Made by a program: the position numbers and the translations under genes. The notes beneath the pieces are model-generated. The model saw only the letters and a list, made by a program, of their open reading frames with translations, was not told where the DNA came from and made no database searches. This document shows, one piece after another, positions 1 to 5,155 of a stretch of DNA of 8,983 bases (its first letter is position 1; each line of letters begins with the position of its first letter). Source of the DNA: JAJQCI01 sp964388305 (GTDB lineage Bacteria > Bacillota > Clostridia > Lachnospirales > CAG-274); NCBI GenBank assembly GCA_964388305.1, contig CAYMAA010000074.1:1-8983 (forward strand), written 5' to 3'.

Positions 1-72
<72 letters not shown>

Positions 73-78
73 CAAGCG

Positions 79-99
79 CTTTGAGAGCTTTTCTCAAAG
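79..99 (-). other. Hairpin in the 5' leader of tRNA-Phe
   Basis: A perfect 8-bp inverted repeat (CTTTGAGA, 5-nt loop, TCTCAAAG) lies between the predicted transcription start near 102 and the mature tRNA 5' end at 72. It ends 6 nt before the tRNA. No T run follows in the minus direction, so it is not a typical terminator. It may shape RNase P processing of the precursor; that role is inference. Confidence 0.6.
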
Positions 100-108
100 A
101 CAAGTCTT

Positions 109-137
109 ATTATAGACTATGAAAAGCTTTTTGTCAA
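109..137 (-). promoter_or_regulatory. Consensus sigma-A promoter of tRNA-Phe
   Basis: On the minus strand a perfect -35 TTGACA (137-132) and a perfect -10 TATAAT (114-109) are separated by 17 bp. The predicted start is near 102, about 30 nt upstream of the mature tRNA 5' end. A full-consensus promoter fits a stable-RNA gene. Confidence 0.9.
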
Positions 138-224
138 GGACTTTTTTAACTTAATTTTACAAGTTATAATTTTATCTTATTGTAAGCCTGCCGTTTACTT
201 TTTTTAGAAAATTTTAAAAATTGC

Positions 225-254
225 TTGACAAACGTGAGAATGGTGTGATATTAT
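225..254 (+). promoter_or_regulatory. Sigma-A promoter of the tRNA-Glu/tRNA-Cys unit
   Basis: A perfect -35 TTGACA (225-230) is followed, after an 18-bp spacer, by TATTAT (249-254), a 5/6 match to the -10 consensus. The expected start is near 261, leaving a leader of about 25 nt before tRNA-Glu at 285. Confidence 0.8.
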
Positions 255-284
255 ATATTGGCGTTGGAAAAGCGTGTATTTAAC

Positions 285-356
285 GGCCCGTTGGTCAAGC
301 GGTTAAGACGCGGCCCTCTCACGGCTGAAACATGGGTTCGATTCCCGTACGGGTCA
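285..356 (+). tRNA. tRNA-Glu (anticodon CTC)
   Basis: The acceptor stem GGCCCGT/ACGGGTC forms 7 pairs including one G-T. The anticodon stem CGGCC/GGCTG encloses loop CTCTCAC, so the anticodon is CTC. The T arm is ATGGG-TTCGATT-CCCGT and the discriminator is A356. CCA is not encoded (ATTTT follows), so it would be added by the nucleotidyltransferase. CTC reads the GAG codon and is usually the secondary Glu isoacceptor beside a TTC species elsewhere. It is the first gene of a two-tRNA transcript. Confidence 0.97.
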
Positions 357-362
357 TTTTAC

Positions 363-434
363 GGCGCTATAGCCAAGTGGCTAAGGCAAGGGACTGCAAC
401 TCCCTGATCTCCGGTTCAAATCCGGATGGCGCCT
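363..434 (+). tRNA. tRNA-Cys (anticodon GCA)
   Basis: The acceptor stem GGCGCTA/TGGCGCC is paired throughout with one T-G. The anticodon stem AGGGA/TCCCT holds loop CTGCAAC, giving anticodon GCA. The T arm is TCCGG-TTCAAAT-CCGGA. The discriminator is T434, and U73 is a known cysteine identity element. CCA is not encoded. Only six bases separate it from tRNA-Glu, with no promoter between, so the two are co-transcribed. Confidence 0.97.
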
Positions 435-437
435 TTG

Positions 438-468
438 GTGCTTATATTATGGTATAGGCACTTTTTTT
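438..468 (+). terminator. Intrinsic terminator after tRNA-Cys
   Basis: A 9-bp stem (GTGCTTATA, 438-446, with TATAGGCAC, 453-461; one T-G pair) and a 6-nt loop are followed directly by seven T residues (462-468). It starts 4 nt after the tRNA and closes the Glu-Cys unit. Confidence 0.92.
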
Positions 469-677
469 ATGTCGCCTTAAACGGTTGAATTTTGTGTATT
501 GTTTTTGGTTTGTGCCAAAAATACGAAAGGAGTTTCGTGTTTTGTAACATTATGCTTGCGGCATTATCCGTATTTGGTTAAGCCTGTAACGGAAAAATAC
601 TATATATGTAAAATATAATGAGTTTTTTTTCAGATGAGTTAAAATTGTTACAAGTTTGTTACAAATTAAAAAAACGC
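469..677. other. Gene-free AT-rich stretch upstream of the tandem promoters
   Basis: I see no coding frame with a ribosome binding site and no RNA gene I recognise. It holds two adjacent hairpins. The first is TTTTTGG/CCAAAAA (502-508 with 515-521). The second is ACGAAA/TTTCGT with a GGAG loop (523-538). On the minus strand the second is followed by ATTTTT and could act as a weak terminator. A TATAAT at 614-619 has no convincing -35. The stretch ends with the first TGTTAC tandem box. Confidence 0.6.
646..662 (+). promoter_or_regulatory. WalR-like tandem direct-repeat box 1
   Basis: TGTTAC (646-651), a 5-bp spacer and TGTTAC (657-662) match the published Bacillus WalR/YycF pattern TGTWAH-N5-TGTWAH. 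The half-sites are 11 bp apart, which suits side-by-side binding by an OmpR/PhoB-family response regulator. The box ends 15 bp upstream of the -35 at 678. A near-copy sits upstream of the second promoter. The regulator is inferred from the motif; another OmpR-family member is possible. Confidence 0.6.
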
Positions 678-706
678 TTGATTTGGCGGTTTAAAAGTGA
701 TATATT
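678..706 (+). promoter_or_regulatory. Putative distal sigma-A promoter (P1)
   Basis: TTGATT (678-683, 4/6 match) and TATATT (701-706, 5/6 match) are separated by exactly 17 bp, with an expected start near 713. A transcript would cover the fold-prone segment to about 870 and, with no terminator seen, could continue into the surface protein gene with a leader of about 295 nt. Confidence 0.55.
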
Positions 707-712
707 ATAAAC

Positions 713-870
713 AAGCCACGGGTTGGCAGGTGAATTTGGCAATACGATACGGCGGAAAGCCTTTAATGTTGAAAACTGGTTTTAAGGTGAAACAGCAGGC
801 TTTGTCAGACGTATGATACAGCCTACTGTCAGGCGGGCGTCCCCCTTGGGCGTCTCCTAAAAGTATCGGC
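713..870 (+). ncRNA. Candidate structured leader or small RNA (unidentified)
   Basis: This segment is more GC-rich than its flanks and begins at the predicted P1 start. It can form GCCA/TGGC (715-718 with 724-727), GGC/GCC (751-753 with 759-761), a 9-position stem with one mismatch, CAGCAGGCT/AGCCTACTG (793-801 with 820-828), and AGGCG/CGTCT (831-835 with 851-855). CGATAC (745-750) can pair long-range with GTATCG (863-868). No T run follows the last stem, so this could be a long 5' leader rather than a separate RNA. It does not match the cores I know for GEMM (c-di-GMP), cobalamin, TPP, SAM, lysine, glycine, fluoride or T-box RNAs, nor SRP RNA. Confidence 0.35.
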
Positions 871-874
871 TAAT

Positions 875-891
875 TGTTACAGTTTTGTTAC
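875..891 (+). promoter_or_regulatory. WalR-like tandem direct-repeat box 2
   Basis: TGTTAC (875-880), N5 and TGTTAC (886-891) repeat the arrangement of box 1 with the same 11-bp period and similar flanking bases. It ends 16 bp upstream of the -35 of the proximal promoter, almost the same geometry as box 1. Placement just upstream of -35 suits activation, though this is inference. Confidence 0.65.
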
Positions 892-907
892 AATTGACTT
901 TTGCTTA

Positions 908-936
908 TTGACTTGACCTGACCTTGGTGCTATAAT
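908..936 (+). promoter_or_regulatory. Proximal sigma-A promoter (P2) of the surface protein gene
   Basis: TTGACT (908-913, 5/6 match), a 17-bp spacer and a perfect TATAAT (931-936) predict a start near 943. That gives a 5' leader of about 65 nt before the ATG at 1008. This is the strongest promoter signal in the region and fits a highly expressed gene. Confidence 0.88.
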
Positions 937-946
937 CACTTGTGAA

Positions 947-970
947 AGAGGTATATATGCTCAAACCTCT
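947..970 (+). other. 5'-terminal mRNA hairpin
   Basis: AGAGGT (947-952) pairs with ACCTCT (965-970) around a 12-nt loop, starting only a few nt after the predicted transcription start. Hairpins at the extreme 5' end are known to protect mRNAs from 5'-dependent decay; that function here is inferred. It leaves the AAGGAGG ribosome binding site (994-1000) unpaired. Confidence 0.5.
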
Positions 971-1007
971 GCACAAAATAACATTTTCATTATAAGGAGG
1001 AGAAACA

Positions 1008-3575
1008 ATGAAAAGAAAAATAGCTTTACTTTTAGCATTGGCTATGGCAGCTTCAATGCTTCCGGTAAACGTTTTCGCAAGTTCATCTAACGGTATCAAC
1101 AAGAGTGTTTCCGTTAAGGATGACGACCCTGTTAAGGGTGTTTATCTTAAAATCGTTCCTAAGGATGAAGTTGTATCCTACGACTCAATCGTTCTTAGGT
1201 ACACAACAGCAGAAGTAGACGAAGACCAGGGCTCAATCGCTTCATTTGACAAAGCTGACTGGGCAGGCTTAACACAGTCACCTTCTTCATACGATTCTCT
1301 TATGAGCCAGCTTGAAAGCGGCGTTACAGCTAAAACTGTTCTTGACAGATTATGGGCTAATACAGACGACGTTTACATTCCTTGGTCAATGAAGAAGACA
1401 GGTAAAACAGAAGTAGAAGTAGAACTCTTCCCTGTTCCTGCAGTTTACTGCGATACAAACTGGAGCGGTACAGGTAACGGTTCAGGCGTTAAGCCTTACT
1501 ACTATATTCCTCTTCAGGTTATAGCAGACGGCGAAGGCGACATTAAGGTTACTATCGACGCTAACGAATCTTCAATTTCAGGCGGCGGCACAACAACATT
1601 TGCTTATTCTACATCAGGCAGCGGCGCTACAACAACAACAGTTGACGAAATCGTTGATTTCAACGAGTCCAACAGCGGCAATCCTATCGAAATCAGAATT
1701 AAGGAAACAGTTGCAGGCACACTTGAAAGCGGTACACTTACACTCAGAACAAACGGCGGCTTCAGATTTGTATCTAACAGCAACATTAAGGTTGAACCCG
1801 GTACAAACAGCCCAAGCTTTGAGGTAGGTACAATCACATACAACAGTGATTATGACGAAGTTAAGATTGAAATTAAGAACCTTGTAACAACAACAAAGGC
1901 TTCAGGCATCAACGTAACAAACATTATTGTAGAGCCTGAGGATGATGATGTTGACTGGGGCGCAGTAAACATTTCAGTTAAGGGTTGCGGAATCACATCT
2001 GAAACAATCCAGGTTGCTAACAGAGTAGACTATGGTGTAGCATTAACAGTTAATGAAGATCCTACAACTATTCTTACAGGCTTCCAGTATGTAACAGGCG
2101 ACTCCGATCTTGACGAAGATGATTTTGCAACAGCAGAAGTTCACTTTGAAGAAACTATTGCAGACACATGGAACATGAAGCAGAAGATGTACTTCACATT
2201 CCCTGAGGGTGTTAAGATTGTTGACTTCGAGACAGATGATGTTAAGCAGATGGATGACATATTTGATTTAGCTTATCTTGATGATGACGGATCAACACTT
2301 GTTATCCCAAGATTGGATAACGAAAACGGTTCTTATAAGAACGGCGCTGTTATAAATCCTGACGAATGTACAGAATTTGACATTACTTTCTATTTAACAG
2401 TTGACCCTGCTTACGGCGACAACGACATTACTGTTGGTTTGTACGGCGGCGGCGTTGATGAAGGCGTTATTTCCGATAAGGTTGTTGCTAAGGCAGTTAC
2501 ACCTGTAACACTTTCAACAAAGGCTACAAAGACAAATATCGGTTACTCAGCAGTTCCTACAGCTGACGTAACAATTACTGAAAACGTTGCAGGCGCTCTT
2601 CAGGATGACGAAAGCGTATATTTATCAATCGATACACTTTGGACACAGGGCGACATCGGTATTAACGACAACGGTAAGGTAGAGGCTACAGCTAACGGCG
2701 GCGAGCTTGGTATTAAGACAGCTAAGATTAAGAGCGGTTATATCGAAATTCCTATCGACAAGACATCTTACTCAACACCCGGTTCTATCACAATTACTGA
2801 CATCGAAGTTGGTACATCAAGAAGCGTACCTGTTGGTGACTATGATCTTGAAGTAGACGGCGAGGCAGTTCTTAATAACTATGATGATGATTATGAAGAT
2901 GATTACAGATCATCAACAACACCTTATGACTCAAATCTTATTAATGTTTCAGGTTATGAGTTTGTTTGGACACAGGACAATACAGATTGCTACGCATTCC
3001 CTGGTTACCTTTCAGTAATTACCGAAACAGGTACACTTGATTACGAAGTATCTGTAACAAAGGACGAAACAACAATTTATGTTGACGGAACAGCTTACAC
3101 AATGGACGTTGCTCCTTACATTCAGGCTTCTACAAGCTCAATGTTAGTTCCTCTTCGTTTCGTAACACTTGCTCTTGGTGTTGACGCTGATGCAGTTGCT
3201 AACGGCGCTACAGATGATACATCTACAATCATTTGGGATGCTAATTCTAAGACAGCTACAATCTTCTATGCAGCAGGCTCAGGCCAGAAGATTATTCAGT
3301 TCACAGCAGGTTCAAGCGTAATGACAATCGACGGTACAGCTACACCTATGGCTAACGGCGCTGTTGCTGAAATTACAGACGGCAGAATGTTTGTTCCTTT
3401 CAGAGCGCTTGGTACAGCTCTTGGCGTAACAGTTGGTTGGGATGATGCTACAAAGACAGCAACATACAACGCTAAGGACACAACAGCAGTTGTAGCGCCT
3501 GTAGTAGAAGCTACAACAGAAGCTACAACAGAAGCTACAACAGAAGCAGCTGAAACAACAACAGAAGCTGAGTAA
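1008..3575 (+). CDS. Secreted S-layer-like surface protein with C-terminal CuAO-type stalk domain
   Basis: An 855-aa protein, with ATG after a perfect AAGGAGG at 7-nt spacing. Residues 1-24 form a Sec signal peptide (KRK, hydrophobic core, cleavage after V-F-A). The mature part is rich in beta-type sequence, acidic residues and Thr. Three segments share an E-x-(V/I)-A-(G/D) core followed by a strand-like region, near residues 233, 382 and 525, spaced about 145 residues. This suggests tandem domains. An acidic YDDDYEDDY linker (625-633) precedes a copper-amine-oxidase N1-type (stalk) domain at about 685-822, with VDG 692, LVPLR 713-717, IDG 774, FVPFR 795-799 and GWDD. The tail (about 825-855) is Thr/Glu/Ala-rich with EATT repeats. 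I see no LPxTG, SLH or CWB2 anchor. Codons are strongly biased (Thr almost always ACA), unlike the neighbours, indicating very high expression. The stalk domain does not imply enzyme activity. Role as major surface protein is inferred. Confidence 0.85.
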   Translation: MKRKIALLLALAMAASMLPVNVFASSSNGINKSVSVKDDDPVKGVYLKIVPKDEVVSYDSIVLRYTTAEVDEDQGSIASFDKADWAGLTQSPSSYDSLMSQLESGVTAKTVLDRLWANTDDVYIPWSMKKTGKTEVEVELFPVPAVYCDTNWSGTGNGSGVKPYYYIPLQVIADGEGDIKVTIDANESSISGGGTTTFAYSTSGSGATTTTVDEIVDFNESNSGNPIEIRIKETVAGTLESGTLTLRTNGGFRFVSNSNIKVEPGTNSPSFEVGTITYNSDYDEVKIEIKNLVTTTKASGINVTNIIVEPEDDDVDWGAVNISVKGCGITSETIQVANRVDYGVALTVNEDPTTILTGFQYVTGDSDLDEDDFATAEVHFEETIADTWNMKQKMYFTFPEGVKIVDFETDDVKQMDDIFDLAYLDDDGSTLVIPRLDNENGSYKNGAVINPDECTEFDITFYLTVDPAYGDNDITVGLYGGGVDEGVISDKVVAKAVTPVTLSTKATKTNIGYSAVPTADVTITENVAGALQDDESVYLSIDTLWTQGDIGINDNGKVEATANGGELGIKTAKIKSGYIEIPIDKTSYSTPGSITITDIEVGTSRSVPVGDYDLEVDGEAVLNNYDDDYEDDYRSSTTPYDSNLINVSGYEFVWTQDNTDCYAFPGYLSVITETGTLDYEVSVTKDETTIYVDGTAYTMDVAPYIQASTSSMLVPLRFVTLALGVDADAVANGATDDTSTIIWDANSKTATIFYAAGSGQKIIQFTAGSSVMTIDGTATPMANGAVAEITDGRMFVPFRALGTALGVTVGWDDATKTATYNAKDTTAVVAPVVEATTEATTEATTEAAETTTEAE
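3507..3542 (+). repeat. Three perfect 12-bp tandem repeats in the surface protein tail
   Basis: GAAGCTACAACA occurs three times in a row (3507-3518, 3519-3530, 3531-3542) and encodes EATT x3. Further degenerate Thr/Glu/Ala codons follow up to the stop. The unit is a multiple of three, so copy-number change would keep the frame and only alter tail length. Confidence 0.9.
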
Positions 3576-3613
3576 TTAATAGTTAGTTAAGTATAAACTA
3601 AATATTATATAAA

Positions 3614-3641
3614 GAAAAGCCCTCAACCTTGAGGGCTTTTC
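3614..3641 (+). terminator. Strong intrinsic terminator after the surface protein gene
   Basis: GAAAAGCCCTCAA (3614-3626) and TTGAGGGCTTTTC (3629-3641) form a perfect inverted repeat of 13 bases per arm around CC. The 3' arm ends GGGCTTTTC. Symmetry makes it potentially bidirectional. It lies 38 bases after the stop codon and 13 bases before the deoD ribosome binding site. Confidence 0.9.
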
Positions 3642-3667
3642 GCTTATATAAAAAAGGAGGTATTTAT

Positions 3668-4378
3668 ATGATAAACACACCGCACATTAACTGCTTGTGC
3701 GAGATTGGGGAAACTGTGCTTTTGCCGGGAGATCCTCTTAGGGCAAAAATGATAGGTGAAAAATATTTGGAAAATTGCAAATGCTTTAACAAAATAAGAG
3801 GCGCATTAGGCTTTACGGGAGAGTATAAGGGCAAAACAATTTCAGTAATGGGTACAGGCATGGGTATACCCTCTATGGGCATATACTCCTATGAGCTGAT
3901 TAATATATTCGGGGTAAAAAATCTTATTAGAATTGGCACAACGGGAGGTATGCAGGATAAAACAAAGGTAAGAGATGTTATAGTGGCAATGGCGGCGTCA
4001 ACCAACTCACGCTTTTGCCATCAATACGGTCTAAGCGGAACATTCAGCGCTGCGGCAGACTATGAGCTTTTGGAAAAAGCTGTTTCCGTATGCAGAGAAA
4101 AGGGTATTAGGTTTCATGTGGGAAATGTGCTTACAAGCGACTGGTTTTATTCCGATGATGAAAAAGCGCTTGATGCTTGGAGAAAGATGGGTATACTTGG
4201 TACAGAAATGGAAACGGCAGGCTTGTATATGACAGCCGCAAGGTACGGAGCAAAGGCTCTTTCAATATTAACAGTATCCGACCATATGTATACAAAAGAA
4301 GAAACCACTGCGGAAGAAAGGGAAAAGACCCTTACGGATATGATAGAAACGGCGCTTGAAACGGCAGTCAGACTATAA
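3668..4378 (+). CDS. deoD: Purine-nucleoside phosphorylase, DeoD type
   Basis: A 236-aa cytoplasmic enzyme that phosphorolyses purine (deoxy)ribonucleosides to free base and (deoxy)ribose-1-phosphate in purine salvage. The length is close to the 239-aa E. coli DeoD, a hexamer. It matches family motifs end to end: TPHIN (H6), GDPLRAK (R25), GALGFTGEYKGK, SVMGTGMGIPS, RIGTTGG, LGTEMETAGLY (E180-M181-E182) and TVSDH (D205), with R218 in TAEER. D205 and R218 correspond to the catalytic D204 and R217 of E. coli. The phosphate-binding Ser of E. coli RVGSCG is Thr here. The start at 3668 follows AAGGAGG at 7-nt spacing; an in-frame ATG at 3629 lies inside the terminator and is rejected. I see no good promoter between the terminator and the gene, so its expression may depend on readthrough or on a site inside the upstream gene. 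Confidence 0.95.
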   Translation: MINTPHINCLCEIGETVLLPGDPLRAKMIGEKYLENCKCFNKIRGALGFTGEYKGKTISVMGTGMGIPSMGIYSYELINIFGVKNLIRIGTTGGMQDKTKVRDVIVAMAASTNSRFCHQYGLSGTFSAAADYELLEKAVSVCREKGIRFHVGNVLTSDWFYSDDEKALDAWRKMGILGTEMETAGLYMTAARYGAKALSILTVSDHMYTKEETTAEEREKTLTDMIETALETAVRL

Positions 4379-4431
4379 ATAAGAGCGCAAGTCCAAACAA
4401 CTCCTCTTAACCGCTCTGTCACATAAAAATT

Positions 4432-4496
4432 TCCGCATCCTGCTCGAAAAAACGCCGGCGCAGCCTTTCCGTTGTACCGGCGTTTTCCCCTGCGGA
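4432..4496. terminator. Compound palindromic terminator between convergent genes
   Basis: The inner stem is AAAACGCCGG (4449-4458) with CCGGCGTTTT (4477-4486). In the minus direction it ends GCCGGCGTTTTTT, a strong terminator for the HTH gene. In the plus direction it can serve deoD. An outer pair TCCGCA (4432-4437) and TGCGGA (4491-4496) encloses it. A further weak hairpin directly after deoD, AGAGCG/CGCTCT (4382-4387 with 4412-4417), has no T run. Confidence 0.8.
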
Positions 4497-4544
4497 TACG
4501 AAAAATTTTTCTCGAAATTTGCTTCAGCTGATTAACAGTGTTTC

Positions 4545-4982
4545 TTAATCAGGCTTGTATGCTTTTTCTGACTGCAAATAATTAATGTAGCCGTTTAGAA
4601 GTCTGTTATGTACTCTGAAGCACTGACGGTCACTTAAATGTACTGCGTAGGCAATAGCGTCCCAGCTTTTATGGCGGGCATAACGCAGTGTTATTAAGCG
4701 CCTGTCGTAATAATCAAGTGTTAGCAGATAATTGCTCACATTGGAATGGTTTAAATTTAGCAAATCTATTTTGCTATACAATGCCGTAAGCGCTCCCCTG
4801 CCGGGTGGAGTCAGGCTTGGGTGAGCAGTATTTTGCGGAAGAATGGCAAGAGCATCTTCTATGAGAAGCGTACCTCGCTCAATCTCCCGTTTAATTTTAA
4901 GCAGCTCTTCATTCAGACCTGTTAAAAGCATTGTGTAGCTGCCCCATTCGTAAAAACACCGTGCCGCTTGTTTTCTATCCAT
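4545..4982 (-). CDS. Small protein with sigma-70 region 4-like HTH (phage-type regulator-like)
   Basis: A 145-aa protein of uncertain function. The N-terminal part (about 1-50) is helical with a charged coiled-coil-like stretch (LLKIKREIERG). Residues 86-132 look like a sigma region 4 or LuxR-type helix-turn-helix: LDYYDRRLITLRY, then KSWDAIAYAVHLSDRQCFRVHNRLL. This layout recalls small phage-encoded sigma-like regulators (ArpU/RinA or DUF1492 type), but I cannot assign a family. The start at 4982 follows GAGGTG at 6-nt spacing. The frame stays open to an ATG at 5057, but that codon lies upstream of the predicted transcription start (about 5041), so the internal start is preferred. No other phage gene is nearby. 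It ends before the palindromic terminator. Confidence 0.75.
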   Translation of the reverse strand: MDRKQAARCFYEWGSYTMLLTGLNEELLKIKREIERGTLLIEDALAILPQNTAHPSLTPPGRGALTALYSKIDLLNLNHSNVSNYLLTLDYYDRRLITLRYARHKSWDAIAYAVHLSDRQCFRVHNRLLNGYINYLQSEKAYKPD

Positions 4983-5047
4983 TATGAACACCTCATTTTT
5001 AATGAAATTTTGTATTGCCTTATTCGTTTCAAATCTGAAACGTATAT

Positions 5048-5076
5048 ATAATAACATAATAAATAGAAAAAGTCAA
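5048..5076 (-). promoter_or_regulatory. Sigma-A promoter of the HTH protein gene
   Basis: On the minus strand TTGACT (5076-5071) and TATTAT (5053-5048), each a 5/6 match, are separated by exactly 17 bp. The expected start is near 5041, about 59 nt before the ATG at 4982. The -35 lies inside an inverted repeat. Confidence 0.75.
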
Positions 5077-5109
5077 CAGAAATGGAAAAAAATTCCATAA
5101 AGTTGACTT
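5070..5109 (-). terminator. Inverted repeat: likely LysM-gene terminator overlapping the next promoter
   Basis: AAGTCAAC (5070-5077) and GTTGACTT (5102-5109) form 8-bp outer arms. TGGAA/TTCCA (5083-5087 with 5093-5097) form an inner stem. In the minus direction the hairpin is followed by a short T run (GACTTTTTC), which suits termination of the LysM gene ending at 5156. The same DNA holds the -35 of the downstream HTH gene, so it could instead, or also, be an operator. Confidence 0.6.
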
Positions 5110-5155
5110 GGTTTTAATTACGGTATAAATATGCAAGGTAATATTTTGGCGGTTT

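Noticed and set aside
165..170. TATAAT on the plus strand between the tRNA units
   Set aside because: The position 17 bp upstream is only a T run, with no TTGACA. The real tRNA promoters are clearly elsewhere.
831..860. GC-rich stem AGGCG/CGTCT as a terminator of a separate small RNA
   Set aside because: The stem is short and followed by CCTAAAAGT, not a T run. GGGCGTC occurs as a direct, not an inverted, repeat here.
713..870. c-di-GMP (GEMM) or other known riboswitch upstream of the surface gene
   Set aside because: GGCGGAAAGCC loosely recalls the GEMM ACGCAAAGCC core, but the partner elements (GCAAACC, the tetraloop/receptor and the GG-CCTA segment) are missing. Cobalamin, lysine, TPP and SAM cores are also absent.
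905..1102. 65-codon minus-strand open frame over the promoter and signal peptide
   Set aside because: It has no ribosome binding site and lies antisense to the start of a well-supported gene. It is a shadow frame, as are the other antisense frames over the surface protein gene, deoD, the LysM gene and nadE.
3629..3667. Upstream in-frame ATG extending deoD by 13 residues
   Set aside because: That ATG lies inside the terminator hairpin and has no ribosome binding site. The ATG at 3668 has AAGGAGG at good spacing and gives the normal DeoD N-terminus.
4983..5057. Longer N-terminus (start at 5057) for the HTH protein
   Set aside because: It would begin upstream of the predicted transcription start near 5041. 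The internal ATG at 4982 has a good GAGGTG site.
5103..5129. Plus-strand antisense promoter into the LysM gene (TTGACT and TATAAA)
   Set aside because: The spacer is only 15 bp, and the TTGACT is explained as the mirror arm of the inverted repeat. Kept only as a note in the findings.
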